From a virus, in IMG/VR virus record IMGVR_UViG_3300047471_000616, positions 32,021 through 96,020 of that record: a stretch of DNA of 64,000 nt. One strand, given 5' to 3'. Positions 7,988 to 15,516 of this stretch are shown here, in pieces. A program made the translations under genes and the position numbers. Positions within the stretch are counted from its first letter, which is position 1. Each line of letters begins with the position of its first letter. Under the pieces are notes generated by a model, which ran no database searches, was not told the DNA's origin, and saw nothing but the letters and a program-made list of their open reading frames with translations.

Positions 7988-8990
7988 GAAGCTTGGGCTG
8001 GTCAGCTTGGCGCTGGCCGACAATGACCTGATACCGATCCTTAAATGCTTCGCCTTCACCGGCGAAGATGTCATTGCCTGCAATGACACCTTGGGGGTAA
8101 CCACCCCCTGCCCCACCGAAGAAGCATTTTGTGTGCATGGGAAAACGCTCAAGGAGCTGCTTGAGAACAGTCATGCAGAAACGGTGGTCTTCAAGATTGA
8201 GGGTGACGACCTGGTGGTCAGGACCGGCAAATCCACCTTCAAGCTACCCTGGTTCCCGATTGAGGACTTTCTCTGGCTGGTGCCGGTTGACCTTGAGCCA
8301 ATCATGGAGCTTAATGAAGACCTTCTCATTGGGCTTGGTCAATGTTTGTCGACAGTCAGCAAGGACTACACACAACTGAAAATGATGGGGGTGCGCCTGC
8401 ACCAAGGCACTCTATACTCCAGTGATGGGGATGCTTTCACAAGGTATGTTACCGACACCAAGGTGACGGCAAAGGTGGACCGCCTGCTGCCAAACGATTT
8501 CTGTGCTTCGTTGATTAAAATAACAGAGCAGTCCGAGGCCAGTTCGGGTGAGATTTCCATCAATGACGAATGGGCAGCGGTAGAGTTGGACAGCGAATTC
8601 AGCATCTACGGTAGGCTGCTGGAAATTGACAACCCGCTTGACCACGAGGCGTTGATCAAGCGTACTCTGAAGGCCAAGCCACAATTCACCAAGGTGCCGG
8701 AGGGGCTGGATCACGCCCTTAGCAGGGCCAGGGTAGTGGCCGACCCTGAGTCCGCCAAAACCGTATTCACCATCAAAGGCGGCCGGTTGGGACTGCTGAC
8801 AACTGCCTCTATGGGTATCATAAAGGATAACTTGCCATTCAACGGCCATAGTGATGTGCAAGCTAACGTCTCGGCAGCACGTATCCAACGCTGCATCAGC
8901 CTGTGTGATGAAATGTCGGTCGCTGAGAACTGCTGCACGTTCCGCTCAGGCAGCAAGTTGTTTATCCTGGCATCAAATCTGGGAGAATAA
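7962..8990 (+). CDS. DNA polymerase III beta-type sliding clamp
   Basis: The 342-residue product has the length and alternating strand/helix pattern of a three-domain beta clamp. It starts with a helix (QELVKKLGLVSLAL) followed by PILKCFAFTGEDVIACN, resembling the beta-clamp first domain. It ends with SGSKLFILASNLGE, a plausible terminal strand. A ring clamp would give processivity to the family A polymerase at 9240. A DnaX-like loader at 12652 supports this. AAAGAGG precedes the ATGATG start. Sequence similarity is modest, so the call rests partly on context. Confidence 0.75.
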   Translation: MMDRQELVKKLGLVSLALADNDLIPILKCFAFTGEDVIACNDTLGVTTPCPTEEAFCVHGKTLKELLENSHAETVVFKIEGDDLVVRTGKSTFKLPWFPIEDFLWLVPVDLEPIMELNEDLLIGLGQCLSTVSKDYTQLKMMGVRLHQGTLYSSDGDAFTRYVTDTKVTAKVDRLLPNDFCASLIKITEQSEASSGEISINDEWAAVELDSEFSIYGRLLEIDNPLDHEALIKRTLKAKPQFTKVPEGLDHALSRARVVADPESAKTVFTIKGGRLGLLTTASMGIIKDNLPFNGHSDVQANVSAARIQRCISLCDEMSVAENCCTFRSGSKLFILASNLGE

Positions 8991-8991
8991 A

Positions 8992-9237
8992 ATGCAGGAC
9001 AGATTGAGGAATGCAAGACTGCATACATTCCAACAGCCTAAGGGGGCGTGCGCTGAATGCGGCGGGCGCGTTGTCTGCGATAGAACAACTAATTTGAATG
9101 GTGGCAGGACAATAGTTTCAAAAAAGTACTGTCTTGATTGTGGCATCCATCCAATTCCCTGGTGGAAACGGCTGAGCCCAACTGAAAGGATGATGCATTT
9201 CTTGCGTGTTGGTAAGTACGACCCAAGCAGGAGGTAG
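8992..9237 (+). CDS. Small zinc-ribbon protein
   Basis: The 81-residue product starts one base after the clamp stop, preceded by GGGAGAATAA. Two knuckles, CAEC (about residue 20) and CLDC (about 48), are separated by about 25 residues and probably bind one zinc. The C-terminus is basic (RLSPTERMMHFLRVG, then SRR). It lies between clamp and polymerase and may be a small DNA- or protein-binding factor. Function is not recognised. Its last codons overlap the strong ribosome-binding site of the polymerase. Confidence 0.68.
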   Translation: MQDRLRNARLHTFQQPKGACAECGGRVVCDRTTNLNGGRTIVSKKYCLDCGIHPIPWWKRLSPTERMMHFLRVGKYDPSRR

Positions 9238-9242
9238 CCATT
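9229..9242 (+). promoter_or_regulatory. Ribosome-binding site pointing to an ATT start codon
   Basis: AGGAGG at 9229-9234 is followed by a five-base spacer (TAGCC) and ATT at 9240. No ATG, GTG or TTG lies within normal reach of this site in the polymerase frame. The next candidate, TTG at 9300, has no Shine-Dalgarno sequence. ATT is a known rare start (infC in E. coli), where IF3 discriminates against it. Confidence 0.6.
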
Positions 9243-11918
9243 TCATTTTACTTCGCTAAGCAAGCCCGCAAGGCTGCAAAGCCTGCTGGCAAAGCCCCTT
9301 TGGGCACGCCCCGCAATGCCCGCGCCAGTGTGCAGGCGTTGCGTAGGCTTGGCTGCAAAGCCTGCCCCTTGAATAAGGCTGACGTGCAAACGCCCAAAAT
9401 GTTGCCTACGCTGGCACGCCAAACTGAAGTGTATTTTCTAGCTGAAGCACCAGGGAGGGATGAAGATGAAAACACGGGGAAACCGCTCACAGGTCCCAGT
9501 GGTACTCTTTTACGGCAGTGCATTCCTAACGGCTTTGTACCTGTATGCTCTTTTGACAACGTGTGCAACTGTCGACCCACCGATGCCAAAGGGAACCGCG
9601 CACCAACTTGGCAGGAAGTAGAATGTTGCCAGCCCAGACGGGTCAAATTCATAGAACAGGCCAAGCCCAAGCTGATTGTCGGCCTGGGGGCAGTGCCGTT
9701 GCAGGCCATACTGGGATCAGGTGACCTGGCCGGGATGCGCGGCAGGCTGTTCGCAGTCAAAATAGGCAGCCACGAATGCTGGTTCATGCCTACCTATCAT
9801 CCATCCTTCATCCTGAGGACCGCCTATGACAAGAAAAAGCCCCTCCAATCCAAACTCGGCCACTGCTTCAGGATGGATGTCCGTCGTGCTTGCGAAATGG
9901 CCGCAGAACTCAAACCCTGCAAAATTGATAGCGAAAGCGAAATCAGATCAGGAGTGCAGTGCTTTGACGGATCAGATCCCTCCCATTACGGAAAATTATG
10001 TGCGCTACTTGATCATGCTGGCCAGGCTGACACCCAGGCTGACACCATCGCAGTCGATATCGAGACCAGGGGACTCAGACCCTTCAGCGACGGCGCAGCC
10101 ATCATGTCTATCGCCATATCAACTGCAACATCTAATTTCAGCTTTGCAGTTGAACATCCAGCATCAGCATTTTCAGTTGATCAACGAAAAATCATTAGTG
10201 AGTTATGTGCAAGGATACTTGGAAGCAGCGGGCCGACTAAAGCCGCACATAACGCACCATTTGAGCTCGAGTGGTTTATCTGGCTATTTGGACGCGAGAT
10301 CGTGGACCACGCGACTTGGGAATGCACTCAGATGCAAGCCCATTTTCTGGATGAAAGGCGTGGCAAGCAGGGTCATGGGGAGGATAACTTCCGGGCTCCA
10401 TACCAAAGTCTAGACTTCCTGGTGAAGCAGCACTTCGGCATAAAATATAAGTCCATGTTCAAGCTGAACAAAAAGGACATGTCAAAGTCCGACCTAGGCG
10501 AGATGCTGATTTACAACGCCCTGGATACGAAGTATACGCTCAAGCTCCACCACGCCCAGACCAAGCTGCTGAAGGAGCGCGGGCTGCATGACGCCTACCT
10601 TGAGGCACTGCCACGGCAGTCTTCAGTAGCCTTGATGCAGACCCTTGGGGTGCTGGTGGACCAGGCTGAAGTCAAACGCAATCAGGCCAAACTAGGTAAG
10701 GAAATAGCTGGTATTGAGGCTGAGATGGACGCCCTGCCGGTTGTGCGTGAGTACAAGGCAGATCACCGTGAAGTCAACTTCGCAGCTGGCCCAGACTCCC
10801 TTGACATCTTCAAGGACTACTTGAAATGCCCAGAAGTGAGGGTCAATCCTGAACATCACGAAGTGCACGACTACAACATTGCATCCAAGGCTAAGCGCAA
10901 GTTTGATGAAGCACCAGGGAAACCCAAATATTCGGTGGATAAAAATGTGCTTGATAAGATTGACCATCCCCTCGCCAAACTTATCGGTGACTTGCGTAAC
11001 AAAACCAAACTCAAATCAACATACTGTGATGGTTTGGAATTCGGAAGGGGTGCTTTGGTGTACCCTGACGGTAGATTACACTGTAACTTCAACACCACCT
11101 TCGCAGAAACCGGGCGAACGAGTAGTGATGCTCCAAACATGCAAAATTTCCCCCAACGCAAAGACTCCTGGATCAGAAAGCAAATCGTGGCCCCAAAGGG
11201 TCATGTCTTTGTTGCGTTTGATTATGGTCAGCTAGAGGGTTGTACTGCTGCCATGTGCAGCAAGGACAAAGTGTTGGTGAAAGCCCTGTGGGAGGACTAT
11301 GACATTCACATGGAGTGGGCACAGAAGCTGGCTGCCAGGTACCCTGAGATTGGCGTAGCGGACAAAGCCCTGAGGGCACGGGTCAAAAACAAGCTAGTGT
11401 TCCCGGCCATCTTTGGGGCCAAGAATAGCTCAATTGCCGACTACCTGAAGGTGCCTGAAGACGTTATTGACGACATTATGGATTCTTTCTGGGAGACATT
11501 CGATGGCTTAGCCGAATGGCAAGATCGAATTATGAAATTTTACTACGAAGAGGGATATGTTGAAAGCCCAACTGGTAGGAGGCATCATTACCCCCTAACA
11601 AGGAACCAAGCTATCAACTTCCCCATACAAAGTGTAGCCTGTGATCTGGTCTGCTGTGCCATGAACGAGTTATCACACAAAGCAGTGTCGTCCGGCAATT
11701 GGCATCTGCATCCTATACTAAACATACATGACGATTTATCGTTCTCGATACCTGACAATGACCAAATTCTTGAGAAATCAATTGAAACTATCTACAGGGC
11801 CATGCTAGACCAACCATATGATTTTATCAATGTGCCTCTTTCCGTGAAGGCGTCGATTGGTAAGAATTGGTTTGATATGCAGGATATAGGGGCATTCTGG
11901 AGTCACAAGGATCTGTAA
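9240..11918 (+). CDS. Uracil-DNA glycosylase (family 4) fused to family A DNA polymerase
   Basis: Read from ATT at 9240 the product has 892 residues. Residues about 30-215 form a family 4 UDG: Cys pair in CKACPLN, AEAPGRDEDENTGKPLTG (about 68-85), NCRP, an ECC cysteine and HPSFILR (about 187), consistent with an iron-sulfur UDG. A 3'-5' exonuclease follows, with VDIETRG (about 272). The polymerase domain has motif A FDYGQLEG (about 660), motif B RVKNKLVFPAIFG (about 714) and motif C HDD (about 837). It is the replicative polymerase, apparently with built-in uracil sensing or excision. It overlaps the next ATG by one base (TAATG). Confidence 0.88.
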   Translation: MSFYFAKQARKAAKPAGKAPLGTPRNARASVQALRRLGCKACPLNKADVQTPKMLPTLARQTEVYFLAEAPGRDEDENTGKPLTGPSGTLLRQCIPNGFVPVCSFDNVCNCRPTDAKGNRAPTWQEVECCQPRRVKFIEQAKPKLIVGLGAVPLQAILGSGDLAGMRGRLFAVKIGSHECWFMPTYHPSFILRTAYDKKKPLQSKLGHCFRMDVRRACEMAAELKPCKIDSESEIRSGVQCFDGSDPSHYGKLCALLDHAGQADTQADTIAVDIETRGLRPFSDGAAIMSIAISTATSNFSFAVEHPASAFSVDQRKIISELCARILGSSGPTKAAHNAPFELEWFIWLFGREIVDHATWECTQMQAHFLDERRGKQGHGEDNFRAPYQSLDFLVKQHFGIKYKSMFKLNKKDMSKSDLGEMLIYNALDTKYTLKLHHAQTKLLKERGLHDAYLEALPRQSSVALMQTLGVLVDQAEVKRNQAKLGKEIAGIEAEMDALPVVREYKADHREVNFAAGPDSLDIFKDYLKCPEVRVNPEHHEVHDYNIASKAKRKFDEAPGKPKYSVDKNVLDKIDHPLAKLIGDLRNKTKLKSTYCDGLEFGRGALVYPDGRLHCNFNTTFAETGRTSSDAPNMQNFPQRKDSWIRKQIVAPKGHVFVAFDYGQLEGCTAAMCSKDKVLVKALWEDYDIHMEWAQKLAARYPEIGVADKALRARVKNKLVFPAIFGAKNSSIADYLKVPEDVIDDIMDSFWETFDGLAEWQDRIMKFYYEEGYVESPTGRRHHYPLTRNQAINFPIQSVACDLVCCAMNELSHKAVSSGNWHLHPILNIHDDLSFSIPDNDQILEKSIETIYRAMLDQPYDFINVPLSVKASIGKNWFDMQDIGAFWSHKDL

Positions 11919-12415
11919 TGGATACTAAACAGCTAGTAACAAGGCTTAAACGTGACTATCTTTATAATCAGGAAACTGGAGATTTCTATCATCTCAAAAG
12001 AGGTAGTACTGCTGGTTACCGGCGCAAGGATGGGTACGTTGAATTGTATGTAGGAGGGATGCCATATCTGGCCCACCGCATGGCGTGGCTGTACACAACT
12101 GGGCAGTTGCCGCATGAGGTAGATCACAAGAATGGGGTCAGATCAGATAATAGATGGTCTAATCTTCGTGAAGCTTCAAGAAGCCAGAATAATGGCAACA
12201 GCAACGGTTGGTCCAAATCAAAAAGGAAGAATAATTTGCCAAGAGGGGTGTACATCAATAAGGCCCTACCTCACAGGTTTTTGGCAAGGATAGAAATAGG
12301 CCGTAGGTGCATAAGCCTGGGAAGTTTTGACACTGTGGCTGAGGCAGAAACAGCCTACAAAGAGGCGGCGCACAAACACTTCGGTGTGTTTGTCAGGAGT
12401 AATCGTGATGTATGA
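11918..12415 (+). CDS. HNH homing-type endonuclease with AP2-like DNA-binding domain
   Basis: The 165-residue product has an HNH core: LAHRMAWLY, EVDHKNGVRSDNRWSNL and EASRSQNN (about residues 45-95). An AP2-like domain follows (RGVYINKA, FLARIEIG, LGSFDTVAEAETAYKEAA). This is a common layout of free-standing phage homing endonucleases that cut intron- or gene-free alleles. It starts in TAATG overlap directly after the polymerase, which is not interrupted. It is A/T-richer in codon use than its neighbours, consistent with insertion. Confidence 0.88.
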   Translation: MDTKQLVTRLKRDYLYNQETGDFYHLKRGSTAGYRRKDGYVELYVGGMPYLAHRMAWLYTTGQLPHEVDHKNGVRSDNRWSNLREASRSQNNGNSNGWSKSKRKNNLPRGVYINKALPHRFLARIEIGRRCISLGSFDTVAEAETAYKEAAHKHFGVFVRSNRDV

Positions 12416-12665
12416 GGACGTAGGGGCAATTGCTTGGGTGATCTTCATCATATTGCTTGCCTGGTTGATGTTCTGCGCCTGGCGCACGTCTAGGCAACAA
12501 CGTGCTCTGATAAATGCCCTGCTTATGGTTGAAAAATCAAGGATCAGAGCCGGGTTTAAGTACAATGAAGCCTTTTTGCTTCCGTTGAGGCGTGTTGGCT
12601 TTGGTAAGCACTTCTGGCATCTGTTCACCTTCCGCAACGCAGCAGGCCTCTATGACCGCAAATAG
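12408..12665 (+). CDS. Small single-span membrane protein
   Basis: The start ATG at 12408 overlaps the HNH gene by eight bases. The 85-residue product has an acidic N-terminus, one hydrophobic span (about residues 6-27, rich in Ile, Leu, Trp and Phe) and a positively charged C-terminal half (SRQQR, PLRRVGFGK), implying a cytoplasmic C-terminus. Its place inside the replisome gene cluster could mean membrane tethering. A holin role is unlikely given the separate lysis region. No family recognised. Confidence 0.6.
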   Translation: MYEDVGAIAWVIFIILLAWLMFCAWRTSRQQRALINALLMVEKSRIRAGFKYNEAFLLPLRRVGFGKHFWHLFTFRNAAGLYDRK

Positions 12666-13614
12666 CTTGCATACCCGGTACCGTCCCTTGAGTTTTGATG
12701 AAGTTCTCGGCCAAGATAATACAGTCGCTTCACTCAAACAGGCAATCAAAGGAAACCGCGCTCACAGCTACATCTTCACCGGCCCGTCCGGGACTGGTAA
12801 AACCACCCTGGCCCGCATCCTGGCCAATGAGTTTGCCGGGGTTGAGGCAACCATAGCAAACGTGGAGGAGATCGATGCAGCAACGAACTCTGGTGCTGAC
12901 GCTATGCGGAGCGTTGTCACTCGTTCAATGTACCGGGCCATTGGAGCTGGAGACGGTATCAAAAATATCATCATCGATGAAGCACACCGTCTGTCAGCAG
13001 CAGCCTGGACCATCCTCCTCAAACCGATAGAGGAACCGCCCAAGCACGTGTATTGGATGCTGTGCACTACCGAACCTGGGAGGATACCCAAAACCATTCA
13101 GACCCGTTGTCTCAAGTATGATCTAAAACCGGTAGGGGAGGAATTGATATATGAGCTACTACAATCTGTGGTCGAGGTTGAGGGGTTTGGAACCACCGAC
13201 GAAGTCATTGCGGCCATTGCCGAAGATGCAAGTGGTAGCCCTCGTCAGGCGTTGGTATGGCTGGAGGCCTGCATCCATGCGAAAAATGCCCAAGAAGCCC
13301 GTCAAATCATACGCAGTGCAACGCAAAGCCGTGAGGCGGTTGATCTGGCTAGATGGCTCCTCGGCGGGCGTGGCCAGACATGGGCTGAGGCCGTTAAGCT
13401 TGTTAAGGCCCTGGAAGGCACCGACCCTGAGAGCGTGAGAATCATGCTGATGAACTACTTCGGCAACGTGCTGCTCAATACCACTGGCGACGACAAGGCA
13501 CGGCAAGTGCTGGCACTCATAGAACCGTTCAGGGCTTCTTACAATGCCAGTGACCGCATGACCCCACTGCTGTACAGTATTGCGATGGCCATCAACCTGG
13601 ACTATCGTCCATGA
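12652..13614 (+). CDS. DnaX-like clamp loader ATPase
   Basis: The 320-residue AAA+ protein begins TRYRPLSFDEVLGQ, the typical start of DnaX/RFC subunits. Walker A is GPSGTGKT (residues 44-51). Walker B and sensor sequences are IIIDEAHRLS (about 105) and KTIQTRC (about 148), the latter like the SRC motif of loaders. The C-terminal 150 residues form a helical collar region. It would load the clamp encoded at 7962. The start at 12652 is preferred because DnaX homology begins there; it overlaps the membrane-protein gene by 14 bases. No separate delta-like gene is evident. Confidence 0.86.
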   Translation: MTANSLHTRYRPLSFDEVLGQDNTVASLKQAIKGNRAHSYIFTGPSGTGKTTLARILANEFAGVEATIANVEEIDAATNSGADAMRSVVTRSMYRAIGAGDGIKNIIIDEAHRLSAAAWTILLKPIEEPPKHVYWMLCTTEPGRIPKTIQTRCLKYDLKPVGEELIYELLQSVVEVEGFGTTDEVIAAIAEDASGSPRQALVWLEACIHAKNAQEARQIIRSATQSREAVDLARWLLGGRGQTWAEAVKLVKALEGTDPESVRIMLMNYFGNVLLNTTGDDKARQVLALIEPFRASYNASDRMTPLLYSIAMAINLDYRP

Positions 13615-14096
13615 CCGTAGACATTGACGAATTCAGAAAGTACCTGAAAATAGACAAGCAGGCGCTGGATGATGAAGTCATGCAGCAGCCATCCCTGTTT
13701 TTCGAGGTGTCTGAGGCTTATACTCAGGCAGTAGCAGAACGCGACGCTTTGAAGGAGGAACTGGCACTAGTTGATGGCAGCCTTTTTGGTGGGTATCGTA
13801 AACAAGATCCCAAAGCTACTGATACCCTCATTAAGAGCAAGATTAGTATTGAGAAAGGCCACCGGGCAGCATTTACTGAATACCTGGAAGCCAAGGAATA
13901 TGCAGATAAGTTGGGTGCGTTGAAGGATGCGTTTAACCAGAGGAGTGAAATGCTAAAAGCACTAGGTAGACTATACGCAAGCAACTACTTCGAGCAAATG
14001 GCACTGAAGCCAACGCAAAGCACTGATGCAATGGTCTACCGTCGTCAACGTGAACGTCTGACTTTACAACGGAAAGGAAAAGGAAATGAACGATAG
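13611..14096 (+). CDS. Conserved coiled-coil phage protein next to SSB
   Basis: The 161-residue product overlaps the clamp-loader stop as ATGA. It is almost wholly helical and charged. It begins VDIDEFRKYLKIDKQALDDE and ends LKDAFNQRSEMLKALGRLY and NYFEQMA. Proteins of this pattern are often found immediately before phage ssDNA-binding protein genes. A role as an SSB-associated or recombination mediator factor is plausible but not established. It overlaps the SSB gene by 11 bases. Confidence 0.68.
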   Translation: MTVDIDEFRKYLKIDKQALDDEVMQQPSLFFEVSEAYTQAVAERDALKEELALVDGSLFGGYRKQDPKATDTLIKSKISIEKGHRAAFTEYLEAKEYADKLGALKDAFNQRSEMLKALGRLYASNYFEQMALKPTQSTDAMVYRRQRERLTLQRKGKGNER

Positions 14097-15003
14097 AAGC
14101 TTTAGATACCAGTCCCGCTCCAAAGAAGATTGGCGTGAACGTGCCAACATGAAGGGCGGGCAGTTCGACAGCTACATCAAGCCTGCCTACAAGATGTACA
14201 AAGTCAAGGATGGCAAGAACCTGTTGCGCATCCTGCCGCCTACTTGGCCCAAGGCCAAGCATTACGGCTACGACATCTACGTCAACTTCGGTATTGGCCC
14301 GGACAATCAGGCTTACTTGTCATTGTCCAAGATGCAGGGCCAAGCCGACCCTATCGCTGAGGCAAGGCAGGTGGCTGAAGCCGAAGGCGATGAGACGGTG
14401 GTCAAGGCATTGCGCCCTACCTACCGGGTTCTGATGTGGGTCATTGACCGCAATGACGAGGAAGAAGGGCCGTTGCTATGGCCTTCCCCGTTCACAGTGG
14501 ACAAAGCCTTCATCAACTTGGCACGGGACCAGGATACGGGTGCCATCGTGGAGATTGATCACCCTGAGGAGGGGTGTGATATCCGCTTCTACCGTGAAGG
14601 CACTGGCATGACCACCAAGTATGATGCCAGCAAGATGCGCCTCATGGAGGCCGGGCCAATTGCAGACAATGAGAAGCAGCAGGCGAAGTGGCTGCAATAC
14701 ATTGCCGAAAACCCGGTGCCTGACTGCCTGCAGTTCTATGACTACGACCACATCAACAAGGTGTTCAGTGGCACTGCGCCGCGCCCCAAGGATGAGGAGC
14801 CGGAGCCTGCGCCACGCAAGGCGGCCAAGCCGGTTGATCCTGATCCTGAGGAGGAGTCTGACCCGGAGCCTGCACCCCGTCGCGCTAGGCCACGGGTAGC
14901 TGAGTCTGAGGAGACTGCCGATCCAGGCCCCAAAAGCGGGAGCATCAGGGACCGTATCAGGCGACGGCACCAGACGGCTAGTCAGCCCGCAGAGGAAGAC
15001 TGA
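14086..15003 (+). CDS. Phage single-stranded DNA-binding protein (gp32-like)
   Basis: The 305-residue product has a basic aromatic N-terminus (YIKPAYKMYKVKDGKN), a core with LLRILPPTWP and LMWVIDRND, and a long Pro/Glu-rich C-terminus. That tail alternates acidic and basic runs and ends in PAEED. An acidic tail is characteristic of phage SSBs, which use it to contact other replication proteins. AAAGGAAAAGGAA precedes the ATG. It is the last gene before a hairpin terminator, suggesting high expression of an upstream unit. No zinc-finger Cys set like that in T4 gp32 is visible. Confidence 0.78.
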   Translation: MNDRSFRYQSRSKEDWRERANMKGGQFDSYIKPAYKMYKVKDGKNLLRILPPTWPKAKHYGYDIYVNFGIGPDNQAYLSLSKMQGQADPIAEARQVAEAEGDETVVKALRPTYRVLMWVIDRNDEEEGPLLWPSPFTVDKAFINLARDQDTGAIVEIDHPEEGCDIRFYREGTGMTTKYDASKMRLMEAGPIADNEKQQAKWLQYIAENPVPDCLQFYDYDHINKVFSGTAPRPKDEEPEPAPRKAAKPVDPDPEEESDPEPAPRRARPRVAESEETADPGPKSGSIRDRIRRRHQTASQPAEED

Positions 15004-15011
15004 GCTACTAA

Positions 15012-15057
15012 AAAGGGGCGGCATCGACCCGTTACGGGGGGATCGCCGCCCCCTTTC
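15012..15057 (+). terminator. Intrinsic terminator-like hairpin after the SSB gene
   Basis: GGGGCGGC (15015-15022) pairs perfectly with GCCGCCCC (15045-15052). The loop is 22 bases and itself contains CCCGTTACGGG, a smaller hairpin. AAA before and TTT after extend the stem across a bulged C. The following run is only TTTC, so termination strength is uncertain. Confidence 0.65.
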
Positions 15058-15100
15058 TCAAATCCTCAATGACCACATCCCCTATGAAAGGTGGAATAAA

Positions 15101-15316
15101 ATGAGTGCTTTCAAACAGTACCGAAGGAAGCAGATAGCTGAGTTGCGGCCCTATGTGGCAGGGGAGCCGCTTGATGGGGTCAGCATAAGCGCTCCTGACA
15201 AGGAAGCTGGTTCCCCTAAGAAAGGCGACATGATAGCCCGCAACCCAAAGAATCACGCTGACCAGTGGCTGGTGGCGGCACAGTATTTCGCTGACAATTT
15301 TGAGCCAGTATCATGA
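15101..15316 (+). CDS. Small conserved phage protein
   Basis: The 71-residue product is preceded by GAAAGGTGGAATAAA. The N-terminus is basic (SAFKQYRRKQIAEL). The C-terminus, KGDMIARNPKNHADQWLVA then FADNFE, matches a short-protein pattern common in phages and proteobacteria, of unknown function. It is the first gene after the terminator and overlaps the next gene as ATGA, so it may head a second early or middle transcription unit. Confidence 0.7.
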   Translation: MSAFKQYRRKQIAELRPYVAGEPLDGVSISAPDKEAGSPKKGDMIARNPKNHADQWLVAAQYFADNFEPVS

Positions 15317-15516
15317 AGAAAATCATCACCTTGGCAGCTCTATCCGTATGTGTCTGCTTATTGCCCCCTGCTGCTGAAGCCAAGAAAATGAAGGAGTGGT
15401 GTTATGGGAACGGCTGCCTCAGCGGCGGCGGCATGGCAGACAGGTCCGGCTGGCATGAGTGCCATAAGGGGGAACTCAACGTCTGCCGCCAAAAGGCGGC
15501 TGAGAAGCCCCAATGA
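15313..15516 (+). CDS. Small secreted cysteine-containing protein
   Basis: The 67-residue product has a clear signal peptide: MKKII, a hydrophobic core containing LAALSVCVCLLPPAA, and a likely cleavage after AEA. The mature part, about 44 residues, is polar with four Cys (WCYGNGC, HECHK, VCRQ), suggesting two disulfides in the periplasm. It starts in ATGA overlap with the previous gene and ends in overlap with the recombinase gene. A periplasmic role such as superinfection exclusion is conceivable but unproven. Confidence 0.65.
   Translation: MKKIITLAALSVCVCLLPPAAEAKKMKEWCYGNGCLSGGGMADRSGWHECHKGELNVCRQKAAEKPQ

Noticed and set aside
12408-12665. Holin in the replication arm
   Set aside because: Single-span membrane protein without an adjacent endolysin; a better holin candidate is at 23650.
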